64,000 bases of DNA. Source: Glycomyces albidus. Lineage in GTDB: Bacteria > Actinomycetota > Actinomycetes > Mycobacteriales > Micromonosporaceae. The notes under the pieces were generated by a model. It was not told where the DNA came from. It ran no database searches and saw only the letters and a list, made by a program, of their open reading frames with translations. The position numbers and the translations under genes are program-made. This document shows positions 7,552 through 17,560 of this stretch, piece after piece (position 1 is the stretch's first letter; each line of letters starts with the position of its first letter). The stretch spans positions 1-64,000 of the forward strand of contig NZ_WIAO01000029.1 in the NCBI RefSeq assembly GCF_009451885.1, in the 5' to 3' direction.

Positions 7552-8581
7552 TCACTTGACCGCGTGCGTGACGTCCCGCTCCTCCGCGTAGAAGCAGGCC
7601 GTCGGATGCGTGCCCCGGTCGCCCACCGCGAGCGAGGGGACCTCCTCGGCGCAGCGGTCGGTCGCCTTCCAGCAGCGGGTCCGGAAGCGGCAGCCCGACG
7701 GCGGGTCGATCGGCGACGGCACGTCCCCCTGCAGGACGATCTCCTCGCGGTGGCCGCGCAGATCCGGGTCCGGGACGGGCACCGCCGACAGCAGCGCCTG
7801 CGTGTACGGGTGCCGCGGGTGGTCGTAGATCTCCGGCCCCGTCCCGCGCTCGACCACCTTGCCGAGGTACATCACGGCGACCTCGTCGGCGATGTGGCGC
7901 ACCACCGACAGGTCGTGCGCGATGAACACGTACGCCAGGCCCAGCTCGTCCTGGAGCCGCTGGAGCAGGTTGATCACCTGCCCCTGGATCGACACGTCCA
8001 GCGCCGACACCGGCTCGTCGCACACCAGGACCTTCGGGCGCAGCGCGAGCGCCCGGGCGATCCCGATGCGCTGGCGCTGCCCGCCGGAGAACTGGTGCGG
8101 GTACCGGTTGATGTGGTCCGGGCTCAGCCCGACCATGTCCAGCAGCTCCTTGACCTCGCCGGCGCGCCCCCGCTTCGGGACCGCCTCCGGGTGGATCTCG
8201 AACGGCTCCCCGACGATGTCGCCCACGGTCAACCGCGGGTTCAGCGAGGTGTACGGGTCCTGGAACACGAGCTGGACGTCGCGCCGGAACGGGCGCATCC
8301 GGCGGGCCGAGAGGTTCCCGATCTCCCTGCCCTCCAACTTGATCGAGCCCGACGTCGGCGTCTCCAGGCCCACCAGGAGCTTCGCGAGCGTCGACTTGCC
8401 GCAGCCCGACTCCCCCACCACGCCGAGCGTGCGGCCCGGATGCAGCTTCAGGTCGACGCCGTCGACGGCCTGCACGTGCCCCACGGTCCGCTTCACGACG
8501 ATGCCGCGCTGGATCGGGAAGTGCTTGACGAGGTCCTTCGCCTCCAGGACCGGATCGGTCCCGGTGTCGGCCTGGCCCAGT

Positions 8582-8592
<11 letters not shown>
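7552..8592 (-). CDS. oppF: Oligopeptide ABC transporter, ATP-binding protein OppF
   Basis: A 346-residue ATPase of the peptide/nickel (DppF/OppF) class. Walker A GESGCGKST, signature SGGQRQRIGIARAL and Walker B VLVCDEPVSALD are intact. The C-terminal oligo_HPY segment contains PSGCRFRTRCW and a downstream Cys, as usual for the Fe-S or Cys-rich tail of this class. Its start overlaps the end of oppD by 11 bases. It is the last gene of a five-gene importer that runs substrate-binding protein, two permeases and two ATPases. Confidence 0.92.
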
Positions 8593-9624
<1,032 letters not shown>

Positions 9625-9628
<4 letters not shown>

Positions 9629-10545
9629 CTCAGTTTCGGGTCGAGGGCGTCGCGCAGGGCGTCCCCGAAGGTCGCGAACGCGAACACGGTCAGGATGAGC
9701 AGGCCCAGCGGCCACGCGAAGAGGTAGACGTACCCGCCGCCGGCCCACTCGGTGCCGTCGGACAGGAGGACGCCCCAGCTCGTGGCGGGCGGCTGCACCC
9801 CGATGCCGAGGACCGCGAGCGCGGACTCGGTGACGATGATGCCGCCGATGGTGGTGGGGACGACGGCGGTGACCGGGACGATCGCGTTCGGCAGGATGTG
9901 CTTGAACATGATCCGGCGGTCGCTCGCGCCCAGGCACTTCGCGGCGATCACGTAGTCGAGGTTCTTCGTCTCCAGGGTGGCCGCGCGCGTGTAGCGGCAG
10001 AACTCCATCCAGCCGAAGAGGGTCAGGGCGATCGCCGGCGCGGCGATCGTCTCGACGAGGCTCTCGGTGGACACGCGCCCGCGGAACAGGCTCAGGATCA
10101 GGATGGCGCCCATGAGCATCGGGATGACGACGAACACGTCGAGCGCGCGGGAGATCACCGAGTCGAGCCAGCCGCCGTAGTACCCCGCGTAGATGCCGAG
10201 CACGAGCCCGATGACGACCGAGGCGACGATGACGCTGAGCGCGAGCGCGATCGTGGGCCGCGTGCCGTGGACGAGGGTGGCGGCGAAGTCGCAGCCGAAG
10301 GCGTCCGTGCCGAGCGGGTGGTCGCCGGTGAACCACGTGTCGGGCCGCAGGCGGGCCTCGCGGCCGAGGCACTGGGTGGGGTCCTTGTCGGTGAACAGCC
10401 GCGGGAACGCGGCCATGGCGAACACCAGCAGGAGGACGAGCGTGGCGATGATGACGTCGGGCCGCCGGCGCATGGTCCGGAAGGCGTCCGACCACAGCGA
10501 GGCCTGCCGCTCGGTGGTGGGGACGGGCGCGGTCAGTTCACTCAT
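9625..10545 (-). CDS. oppC: Oligopeptide ABC transporter, permease OppC
   Basis: A 306-residue inner-membrane permease of the DppC/OppC family. It starts with an OppC_N-type cytoplasmic stretch and a first helix near residues 33-50. A periplasmic loop with HPLGTDAFGCD follows, then about five helices. The EAA-type loop that contacts the ATPases reads YVIAAKCLGASDRRIMFKHI. It overlaps the end of oppB by 8 bases. Confidence 0.92.
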
Positions 10546-11548
10546 AGCGGATCCTCGGATCGAGTGCGGCGTAGAGCAGGTCGACGATCAGGCTGACGAA
10601 CACGACCACGAACGCCGAGACGGTGAGCCCGACGATGACGAGGTTGCCCTCCTGGCGCTGGACGGCCTGGAAGATCATGCGGCCCATGCCCGGGATGCCC
10701 ATGACGCCTTCGGTGAGGACCGCGCCGGAGAGCATGAAGGCGAACAGGAAGCCGATGCCGGTGACGATCGGGATCATCGAGTTGCGGATGACGTGCACGA
10801 TCGTGATGCGCATCGGTTTGAGGCCCTTGGCCCTGGCGGTCCGCACGAAGTCGGATCCGAGGTTCTCGAGCTGGGAGGCGCGGATCAGGCGGGTCATGGT
10901 GGCGAGGCCGACGGTCCCGACGATGATCCCGGGGATGATGATCGTCGTCCACGGGTAGTCGGGGTTGTAGTTGGGTCTGAACACCTGGCCCATGAACGAC
11001 TCGGTGCCCCAGATGCCCCTGGCCCAGCGGGTGAGCGGGACCGCGACGATGTACACGTAGGACAGCAGGATGAGGAAGACCGGGATCGAGTCGGCGAGGA
11101 TCGTGGTGCCGCGGACGGTGTGGTCGATGAACCTGCCGCGGTGGCGTGCCGCCCAGGTCCCGAGGACCATGGAGACGGCCACGAGCGTGATCACCGAGAA
11201 CACGAACAGCCGCAGCGTGTTGGGGATGTAGATCGACAGGAGCTGGGCGACGTCGCGGTTGCCGTTCAGGGTGGTGCCGAGGTCGCCTTGGACGTAGTCC
11301 TGGAGGCGCTCGACGAACGGCGTGATGCACGGGTCGCCGACCCGCTCGTAGCAGGAGTTGTCGAGGTTGTAGAGGCGTTCGACCTGTTCGAGCATGGCGG
11401 GGTCGGGGGTGCGGTCGCCGCCGAAGAACAGCAGCGCCGGGTTGCCTCGGATCTGGACGGACAGGGCCATCAGGTAGTGCAGCAGGAAGAGCACGATCCC
11501 GAGGGTCAGGAGTGCCTGGAGAATACGGCGGATGACGTAGCGTCCCAT
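10538..11548 (-). CDS. oppB: Oligopeptide ABC transporter, permease OppB
   Basis: A 336-residue permease of the DppB/OppB family. It has the typical N-terminal helix (YVIRRILQALLTLGIVLFLLHYL), a long periplasmic loop with two cysteines (about residues 65-75), and the ATPase-contact loop FVRTARAKGLKPMRI. The ATG at 11548 has GGGAAC upstream. It is separated from oppA by a strong hairpin, so permease expression is probably lower than that of the binding protein. Confidence 0.92.
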   Translation of the reverse strand: MGRYVIRRILQALLTLGIVLFLLHYLMALSVQIRGNPALLFFGGDRTPDPAMLEQVERLYNLDNSCYERVGDPCITPFVERLQDYVQGDLGTTLNGNRDVAQLLSIYIPNTLRLFVFSVITLVAVSMVLGTWAARHRGRFIDHTVRGTTILADSIPVFLILLSYVYIVAVPLTRWARGIWGTESFMGQVFRPNYNPDYPWTTIIIPGIIVGTVGLATMTRLIRASQLENLGSDFVRTARAKGLKPMRITIVHVIRNSMIPIVTGIGFLFAFMLSGAVLTEGVMGIPGMGRMIFQAVQRQEGNLVIVGLTVSAFVVVFVSLIVDLLYAALDPRIRYE

Positions 11549-11567
11549 TGTGTTCCCGTTCTAGCGG

Positions 11568-11599
11568 CCCGGGCGGGCCAACGCCGTGGCCCGCCCGGG
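11568..11599 (-). terminator. Intercistronic hairpin between oppA and oppB
   Basis: A perfect 12-base-pair stem (CCCGGGCGGGCC with its complement) and an 8-base loop lie in the 67-base gap after the oppA stop. In binding-protein operons such structures stabilise or terminate part of the transcript, so that the binding protein is made in excess. Confidence 0.65.
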
Positions 11600-11615
11600 T
11601 GTCGCAGTGTGGTCG

Positions 11616-13283
11616 CTACTCGGTGATCGTGACGGTGCGCAGTTCGCAGTCGCCGCGCGGGCCCGCGTAGATCGGGTGGACTTCGACGTTGTCGAGGCGC
11701 TCGGTGTAGAAGAAGTTGAAGTTCTCACCGAACACCGGGACGCTGGGCATGTCCTCGGCGAGGATGGCCTCGGCCTCGGCGTAGAGGGCGACGGCCTCGT
11801 CGAGGGTCGCCGCGGCGCCGGCCTCGGCGATCTTGGCGTTGTACGCCTCGTTCTCCCAGCCCTGGTCGTTCACGCTGGCGCCGCCGCCGTAGATCGGCTC
11901 GAGGTAGTTCTCGTTCAGGTTGTAGTCGGGGCCCCAGCCGGAGCGGAACGGGCCGTCGAGCTGGTGGTTCTCGCGGGCGGTCAGGAACTCGGTCCACTCC
12001 ATCGGCACCAGTTCGTAGGTGATGCCGAGCGATTCGGAGATCGAGTCGCCGATCGCGCGGAAGATGTCGAGGTTGTCGGCCGCGTCGTTGACCCAGATCT
12101 TGAGCGGTTCGCCTTCGGGCCAGCCGCCGGCCTGGGCCAGGAGCTCCTGGGCCGCTTCGGGGTCGTAGGTGCAGTACTCGCCGCAGGAGTTGGTGCCGCC
12201 GCCGAGGATGGACTCGGGGACCCATTCGTCGAGCGGGGTGAAGCGCTCGGGGCCGACGACGTTGAGGACGCCTTCGCGGTCGATGGCCATCGAGATGGCG
12301 CGGCGGACGTTGACGTCCTGGAACTTCTCGTCGTAGAGCGGGAAGGCGAGCATGAGGATGCTCGGGTCCGGCTGCTGGATGACGCGCTCGGCGAGTTCGG
12401 TGTCGCTCATGGCGGACTGGTAGTCGGCCGCGGAGGGCGAGCAGATGTCGATGTCGCCGGTGAGGAAGTCGGCCCAGCAGTCGTCGCCTTCGAGGTAGAC
12501 GTGCCATTCGACGGCGTCGATCTTGGGCTTGTCGCCCGCGTAGTCCTCCCAGACGACGGCGGTGCCGCCGGCCTGCGGGTCGTACGGCTCTTCGAACATG
12601 AAGGGGCCGTTGCCGATCGGCGTGGCCTCGCAGGCTTCGAGGTCGGCCAGGCACTCCTCGGCGACCGGGTAGAACGCCTCGTAGCCGAGCATCGTCGGGA
12701 AGCCGATGAACGGCGCGGTGAGCTTGACCTCGATGGTGAGGTCGTCCACCGCGGTGACGCCGGACAGGTGGGTGGTCGCGACCTCGGGGTACTCGGGGAC
12801 CTCGGGGTCGGCCCACTGGTCCTCGGGCAGCGGGTCGGGGTTCATCTCGGCGTAGCCCTCGAAGGTGCCGAAGAAGTAGTTCAGCGGGAGTGCGTTGGGG
12901 GCGTAGGCGGTGCGGTCCCACGAGCGGATGAAGGCGTCGGCGTTGACCGGTTCGCCGTTGTGGAAGGTCAGGCCGTCCTTGATCTTGATGGTCCAGGTCT
13001 GGTTGTCCGGCGAGGTGATCTCCTCGGCGACCAGGTTCTCGGGCTCGCCGGTCTCGATGTCGTAGTAGACCAGGCCGTCGTAGACGTTCTTGATGATCCG
13101 GTAGCCCTCGGATTCGCCTGAGCCGCCGGGGATGAGGCTGCGCACCTCGCCGATCTGCATGTTGATGACGCCGCCGCCGTCGCCCTCGCCGTCGACGTCG
13201 CCTTCGTCGCCGGCGCAGGCCGCGGTGGCGGCCGCGAGTCCGGCGGCCGCGATCGCGGCAACGGTCATTCGCATTCGTCGCAC
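11616..13283 (-). CDS. oppA: Oligopeptide ABC transporter, substrate-binding lipoprotein
   Basis: A 555-residue extracellular solute-binding protein of family 5 (SBP_bac_5). It starts at a GTG with AGGAG 9 bases upstream. A signal peptide ends in a lipobox (TAAC) at about residue 20, followed by an acidic Gly-rich linker. The family segment around the first binding cleft (IKDGLTFHNGEPVNADAF) is clear. It lies upstream of oppBCDF on the same strand and delivers peptides to that permease. A small inverted repeat (13372-13391) lies about 90 bases upstream of the start. Confidence 0.9.
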   Translation of the reverse strand: MRRMRMTVAAIAAAGLAAATAACAGDEGDVDGEGDGGGVINMQIGEVRSLIPGGSGESEGYRIIKNVYDGLVYYDIETGEPENLVAEEITSPDNQTWTIKIKDGLTFHNGEPVNADAFIRSWDRTAYAPNALPLNYFFGTFEGYAEMNPDPLPEDQWADPEVPEYPEVATTHLSGVTAVDDLTIEVKLTAPFIGFPTMLGYEAFYPVAEECLADLEACEATPIGNGPFMFEEPYDPQAGGTAVVWEDYAGDKPKIDAVEWHVYLEGDDCWADFLTGDIDICSPSAADYQSAMSDTELAERVIQQPDPSILMLAFPLYDEKFQDVNVRRAISMAIDREGVLNVVGPERFTPLDEWVPESILGGGTNSCGEYCTYDPEAAQELLAQAGGWPEGEPLKIWVNDAADNLDIFRAIGDSISESLGITYELVPMEWTEFLTARENHQLDGPFRSGWGPDYNLNENYLEPIYGGGASVNDQGWENEAYNAKIAEAGAAATLDEAVALYAEAEAILAEDMPSVPVFGENFNFFYTERLDNVEVHPIYAGPRGDCELRTVTITE

Positions 13284-13371
13284 TGGGAACGCTCCTGGGT
13301 GTGAGTGGGTCGTGGGATACCTCACACCATGTCGCACAACACAACTAAATGTAAGAGTGCGTTGTGAAATC

Positions 13372-13391
13372 GTTACCTGCCGGACGGTAAC
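13372..13391. promoter_or_regulatory. Inverted repeat upstream of oppA
   Basis: GTTACC at 13372 and GGTAAC at 13386 form a perfect 6-base inverted repeat with an 8-base spacer, about 90 bases before the oppA start. It sits where a regulator of the opp operon would be expected. The regulator is not known. Confidence 0.35.
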
Positions 13392-13488
13392 CAGAGACCT
13401 TGCGCGTGCAATGTTTCGACGGGATTGCCGGATGAATCCGGCCATATGCGACGACTGTTGCGGGTGCGGGTCCGGAAGACCCGGGAGT

Positions 13489-14193
13489 TCACTCGGGCAA
13501 CAGGTAGGCGGACGCCTCGGCCGCGGCGGCCGGGCCGTAGGACTGCTCGAGGCGGTTCACGAACTCCACCGGGTTGACCGAGTACCCCTGCGGGCCCACC
13601 GACTCGAGGGCGAGCGCCGTGAGCTGGCTGCCCACTTCGGAGGCGCGGCGCAGGCTCATGCCCCACCCGAGTCCTGACAGGAGCCCGGCGGTGAACGCCT
13701 CGACGCCCCCGGCGGGGTCGATGATCTCGCGGGCGCGGGCGAACGGCACCCGCACCCGGTCCATGTCGTGGCCGGCGATCTCGACGCCGTCCTGGTCGAG
13801 CGTGGTCACGCGGACGCGGACGCGCTCGAGGATGTCGTCGTCGGCGAGGCCGGTCGTGGCCTGGAGCAGGTGGTACCGGTGCTCGCTGGTGACGAGGAAC
13901 TTCGCGCCGGAGAGGAACTCGACGGCCTCCTCGCCCTCCAGGTCGCCGGGGTCGGCGCTGAACTCGAGGCCGAGGTCCCGGGCCTGGTCGGCGTAGGCGT
14001 GCATGGCCTTGGCGTCGGCGGGGCCGATGTGGATGAGTCCGAGGGACCCGCCGCGCTCCATGACCTCGATGAGGTCGAGCTCCTCGCGGTCGAGGACGAC
14101 GGGGGCCTGCCCGAGGCGGGCCATGCCGTGGCCGACGGCCTCGGCGGTGGTGCCGGTGACGGCGGTCTTCATGCCTTGCACGACAAGTGCCAC
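13489..14193 (-). CDS. Degenerate PfkB-family (adenosine kinase-like) protein
   Basis: A 234-residue relative of the actinobacterial adenosine/ribokinase-like kinases usually found beside erpA and nadA. Normal members are about 320 residues; the N-terminal substrate-lid region is missing here. The active-site motif that should read D-x-T-G-x-G-D is instead DPAGGVEAF (159-167). The catalytic Asp is Glu165 and the anion-hole glycines are rearranged. The remaining domain is well preserved to the C-terminus with no frameshift. It is therefore probably a maintained pseudo-kinase rather than fresh debris. The GTG at 14193 has GAGGA 8 bases upstream. Confidence 0.7.
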   Translation of the reverse strand: MALVVQGMKTAVTGTTAEAVGHGMARLGQAPVVLDREELDLIEVMERGGSLGLIHIGPADAKAMHAYADQARDLGLEFSADPGDLEGEEAVEFLSGAKFLVTSEHRYHLLQATTGLADDDILERVRVRVTTLDQDGVEIAGHDMDRVRVPFARAREIIDPAGGVEAFTAGLLSGLGWGMSLRRASEVGSQLTALALESVGPQGYSVNPVEFVNRLEQSYGPAAAAEASAYLLPE

Positions 14194-14294
14194 TGAGCAG
14201 TCCTCGTTCAGTCGGGGACGGGAGGATCGGATTCGGAAGGCGCGGGGCAAAAGCGGATCACCCGGCCGGGGGCGCCCAGCCTAACGCACGGCGA

Positions 14295-14324
14295 AGCCCG
14301 GCCGGCGAAGCGTCCGACCGGGCT
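14295..14324 (-). terminator. Hairpin terminator after erpA
   Basis: An 11-base-pair stem (AGCCCGGTCGG with CCGGCCGGGCT, one G-T pair) lies 14 bases downstream of the erpA stop on the minus strand. Confidence 0.65.
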
Positions 14325-14337
14325 GCGCGAGTCTGGC

Positions 14338-14706
14338 CTAGTGGAACGAGTCGCCGCAGGCGCAGGAGCCCTGGGCGTTCGGGTTGTCGATGGTGAAGCC
14401 CTGTGCGTCGATGCGGTCGGCGAAGTCGATGCTGGCGCCGATGAGGTACGGGATGCTCATCTTGTCGACGACGACGCCGAAGCCGTCGTAGTCCTGGACG
14501 GTGTCGCCCTCGCGCACGTCGGTGTCGAAGTACAGGCCGTAGCGCAGGCCGGAGCAGCCGCCGGGGCTGACCTCGACGCGCAGGCGCAGGCCCTCTTCGC
14601 CTTCCTGCTCGATCAGGGCTTTGACCTTGGCGGCCGCGGCTTCGGTGAGCACGACGCCGACCTTGGCGTTGTCCTTGACTTCTTCAGCCTGCTGAGTGGC
14701 GCTCAC
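14338..14706 (-). CDS. erpA: Iron-sulfur cluster insertion protein ErpA (A-type carrier)
   Basis: A 122-residue A-type Fe-S carrier of the HesB/IscA family that hands clusters to apo-enzymes. The three conserved cysteines are Cys51 (PGGCSGLRYG), Cys115 and Cys117 (GSCACGDSF). In actinobacteria this gene neighbours nadA, whose product needs a 4Fe-4S cluster; nadA lies about 1.4 kb away here. It is monocistronic with its own terminator. Confidence 0.93.
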   Translation of the reverse strand: MSATQQAEEVKDNAKVGVVLTEAAAAKVKALIEQEGEEGLRLRVEVSPGGCSGLRYGLYFDTDVREGDTVQDYDGFGVVVDKMSIPYLIGASIDFADRIDAQGFTIDNPNAQGSCACGDSFH

Positions 14707-14852
14707 TTGCTACTCCCTAGATGTGTGCGAGACCCGGGTCGATCGGGCCGATTCGACCCGTCAACAGTACCCAACCGGATCGCACGCGTCCCTATTCCCG
14801 CGGTTCACGGAAGTGGAAGTGACGCGTCATCACGGCTGATGTCCGACGGTAC

Positions 14853-15956
14853 CTATTCCTGCCATTCCTTCGCCACCCGCTCGGCGAGCGCGCTCAGGCC
14901 CTCGACCGGTCTGGCCATGGCCTCCTCGGCGCTGCCGAGGAGATCGGTGACGGAGTACACGCCCGCGAGGTCCGGATGGGAGGCGAGGTCGGAGCGGCCG
15001 GCCAGGACGAGGCAGGGCCTGCCGTGGGCGGCGGCGCCCTTGGCGACCTCGGCGGCGAGCTTGCCGCGGAGGCTCTGGGAGTCGAACGACCCTTCGCCGG
15101 TGATGACGAGGTCGGCGGCGGCGATGCGGGCGTCGAGGCCCACGGCGCCGCAGGTGAGCCGGGCGCCGGAGGCGCGGGTGCCGCCGAGGAGGAACAGGGC
15201 GAAGCCGAGGCCGCCGGCGGCGCCGGCGCCGGGGAGGTTCGCGGTACCGGTGCGGCCGGTCCTGGCCTCGACGGCCTGCGCGAAGTGGGCGACGGCGAGT
15301 TCGAGCTGCTCGACGCGGGCGGGGTCGGCGCCCTTCTGGGGTCCGAAGACGCGGGAGGCGCCGTGGGGGCCGAGGAGGGGCGAGTCGACGTCGGTGGCGG
15401 CGATGAACTCGGCGCCGCGGGTGCGCGGGTGCCATTCGATGTTGTGCGCGGCCGGAAGGCCGAAGCCGCCGTAGGGGATCGGGCGGTCGAACTCGTCGCG
15501 GAAGACGCAGCCGAGGGCGGTGAGCATGCCGGCGCCGGCGTCGTTGGTGGAGGAGCCGCCAAGGCCGATGACGACGCGGCGGGCGCCGTTCTCGACGGCG
15601 TGGGCGATGAGGAGGCCGACGCCGTAGGTGGTGGTGCGGCGGGGGTCGCGCTCGTTCGGGGCGAGGAGGTGGAGGCCGCAGGCGGCGGCGGACTCGATGT
15701 AGGCGGTGTCGCCGTCCTGGAGGTAGTCGGCCTGGATCGGACGGCCGATGGGGTCGTAGACGTCGACGGTGCGCCGCCGGGCCGCGGGCTTGGCGCGGGC
15801 GAGGACGTCGACGAACCCGGGGCCGCCGTCGGCGAGGGGGAGGGTCTCGACGGTGTCGCCGGGCCGGGCGCGCAGCCAGCCTGCGGCTGCGGCGTCGGCG
15901 GCCTCGCCGGCGCTCATGGTTCCGGCGAACTTGTCGGGAGCTATGAGGATGCGCAC
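14853..15956 (-). CDS. Glycerate kinase
   Basis: A 367-residue enzyme of the GarK/GlxK family, phosphorylating glycerate with ATP (usually giving 2-phosphoglycerate). Family hallmarks are visible: the start RILIAPDKFAGTMSA, the LPLADGGPG loop, the GLGGSSTNDAGAGML loop, GPQKGAD, and the C-terminal DLVITGEGSFDSQS. The GTG at 15956 directly precedes the conserved RILIAPDKF. It is divergent from nadA across 159 bases. Confidence 0.92.
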   Translation of the reverse strand: MRILIAPDKFAGTMSAGEAADAAAAGWLRARPGDTVETLPLADGGPGFVDVLARAKPAARRRTVDVYDPIGRPIQADYLQDGDTAYIESAAACGLHLLAPNERDPRRTTTYGVGLLIAHAVENGARRVVIGLGGSSTNDAGAGMLTALGCVFRDEFDRPIPYGGFGLPAAHNIEWHPRTRGAEFIAATDVDSPLLGPHGASRVFGPQKGADPARVEQLELAVAHFAQAVEARTGRTGTANLPGAGAAGGLGFALFLLGGTRASGARLTCGAVGLDARIAAADLVITGEGSFDSQSLRGKLAAEVAKGAAAHGRPCLVLAGRSDLASHPDLAGVYSVTDLLGSAEEAMARPVEGLSALAERVAKEWQE

Positions 15957-16102
15957 ACCGTCAGCGTAGTGGATGCGTTCGATGTCCCCGGACCATGGTG
16001 TAACCGTTTGCCGATCGGATCGCGCGCGTGGCCGGTCCCACACTGTGCGACGGCCGGTCCGGATAACGGATTTCGGCGGACTGAGAAACGCTCGGAAGCG
16101 AC

Positions 16103-16115
16103 TACGATTGCGGCC
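16103..16115 (+). promoter_or_regulatory. Probable -10 element for leaderless nadA mRNA
   Basis: TACGAT at 16103-16108 ends 7 bases before the nadA ATG, which would place the transcription start on or near the start codon. No Shine-Dalgarno sequence precedes the ATG. The -35 region is weak. Confidence 0.4.
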
Positions 16116-17282
16116 ATGACGGGCTTCACTGAACCTGCGAGCACCCAGACCGCGCTCCTGCTGCTCGGCCGCGGCTCCGACGCCGGCTCCGAGCGCGGCG
16201 TCGACTGCCCCGGCGAGCTGCCCGCGCCCTCCGACCCCGACCTGGTCGAGCGGGCGAGGGCCGCGAAAGAGGCGCTGGGCGGCAACGTGTTCGTCCTCGG
16301 ACACCACTACCAGCGCGACGAGGTGATCCAGTTCGCCGACGTCACCGGCGACTCGTTCAAGCTCGCGCAGCAGGCCGCGGCGCGGCCGGACGCCGAGTAC
16401 ATCGTGTTCTGCGGCGTGCACTTCATGGCCGAGAGCGCCGACATCCTCACCGGCGACCACCAGCGGGTGGTCCTGCCGGACATGGCCGCGGGCTGCTCGA
16501 TGGCCGACATGGCCACCGCCTCGCAGGTCGAGCAGTGCTGGGAGGACCTCAAGCGGATCGGGATCGCCGACGTGACCGTGCCGGTCACGTACATGAACTC
16601 GACCGCCGCGATCAAGGGGTTCGTGGGCCGCGAGGGCGGCCTGGTCTGCACCTCCTCGAACGCCGAGCGGGCGCTGCGGTGGGCCTACGAGCAGGGCGAG
16701 AAGGTCCTGTTCCTGCCCGACCAGCACCTGGGGCGCAACACGATGGTCCGCGACATGGGCTACTCGCTCGAGGACTGCGTGCTCTACAACCCGCACAAGC
16801 CGAACGGCGGCCTCACCGACGACGAGCTGCGCGAGGCGAAGATCATCCTGTGGAAGGGCCACTGCTCGGTCCACGGGCGCTTCACGCTCGAGTGCGTCGA
16901 GGAGATGCGCCGCGTCGACCCCGAGGTCAACATCCTGGTCCACCCCGAGTGCAAGCACGAGGTGGTCGAGGCCGCGGACTACGTCGGCTCGACCGAGTAC
17001 ATCATCAAGACGCTCGAAGCGGCCGAGCCCGGCTCGTCGTGGGCCATCGGCACCGAGCTGAACCTGGTGCGCCGCTTGGCGAACCGCTTCCCGGACAAGA
17101 AGATCTCCTTCTTGGACAAGACCGTCTGCTACTGCTCGACGATGAACCGGATCGACCTGCCGCACCTGGTGTGGGCCCTCGAAGAGCTCGTCGCCGGGCG
17201 GGTGCCGAACGTCATCACCGTCGACGCCGAGACGGCCGCGTACGCGCGCGAAGCGCTCGACCGGATGCTCGCGCTGCCGTAG
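16116..17282 (+). CDS. nadA: Quinolinate synthase A
   Basis: A 388-residue enzyme condensing iminoaspartate with dihydroxyacetone phosphate to quinolinate in NAD synthesis. Conserved segments include GHHYQRDEVIQFADVTGDS, the CGVHFMAESADIL region and PDMAAGCSMADMA. The cluster cysteines lie around the latter two segments and at KTVCYCSTMN. The N-terminal LLLLGRG..AGSERGV leader is typical of actinobacterial NadA. The start is an ATG without a ribosome binding site and is probably leaderless. nadB and nadC are not in the window. Confidence 0.95.
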   Translation: MTGFTEPASTQTALLLLGRGSDAGSERGVDCPGELPAPSDPDLVERARAAKEALGGNVFVLGHHYQRDEVIQFADVTGDSFKLAQQAAARPDAEYIVFCGVHFMAESADILTGDHQRVVLPDMAAGCSMADMATASQVEQCWEDLKRIGIADVTVPVTYMNSTAAIKGFVGREGGLVCTSSNAERALRWAYEQGEKVLFLPDQHLGRNTMVRDMGYSLEDCVLYNPHKPNGGLTDDELREAKIILWKGHCSVHGRFTLECVEEMRRVDPEVNILVHPECKHEVVEAADYVGSTEYIIKTLEAAEPGSSWAIGTELNLVRRLANRFPDKKISFLDKTVCYCSTMNRIDLPHLVWALEELVAGRVPNVITVDAETAAYAREALDRMLALP

Positions 17283-17560
17283 CGGCGAGTCGCGGATCAC
17301 CCGGAATCAGGTGCACTCCCGCGGCCCCCTGAAACGTGTATCCATCGGGGGCCCGGGTGCGCATGATCACCCAGTGTTATGCGGCTACCTGGGCGTTCTC
17401 CCCGTAGCCGTTCCGTTATCGTTGGCCCGGCAAGTCGATATCCGGTGAACGAACATCGCCTGGGCCCGGCCGACGCGACCTCGGCGACATTGCAGGCCGA
17501 GCACTGCAGCGTCGCTTCCCGGCTTCCGAACCAGAACTCCACCCATCACGAGGAGACCTG

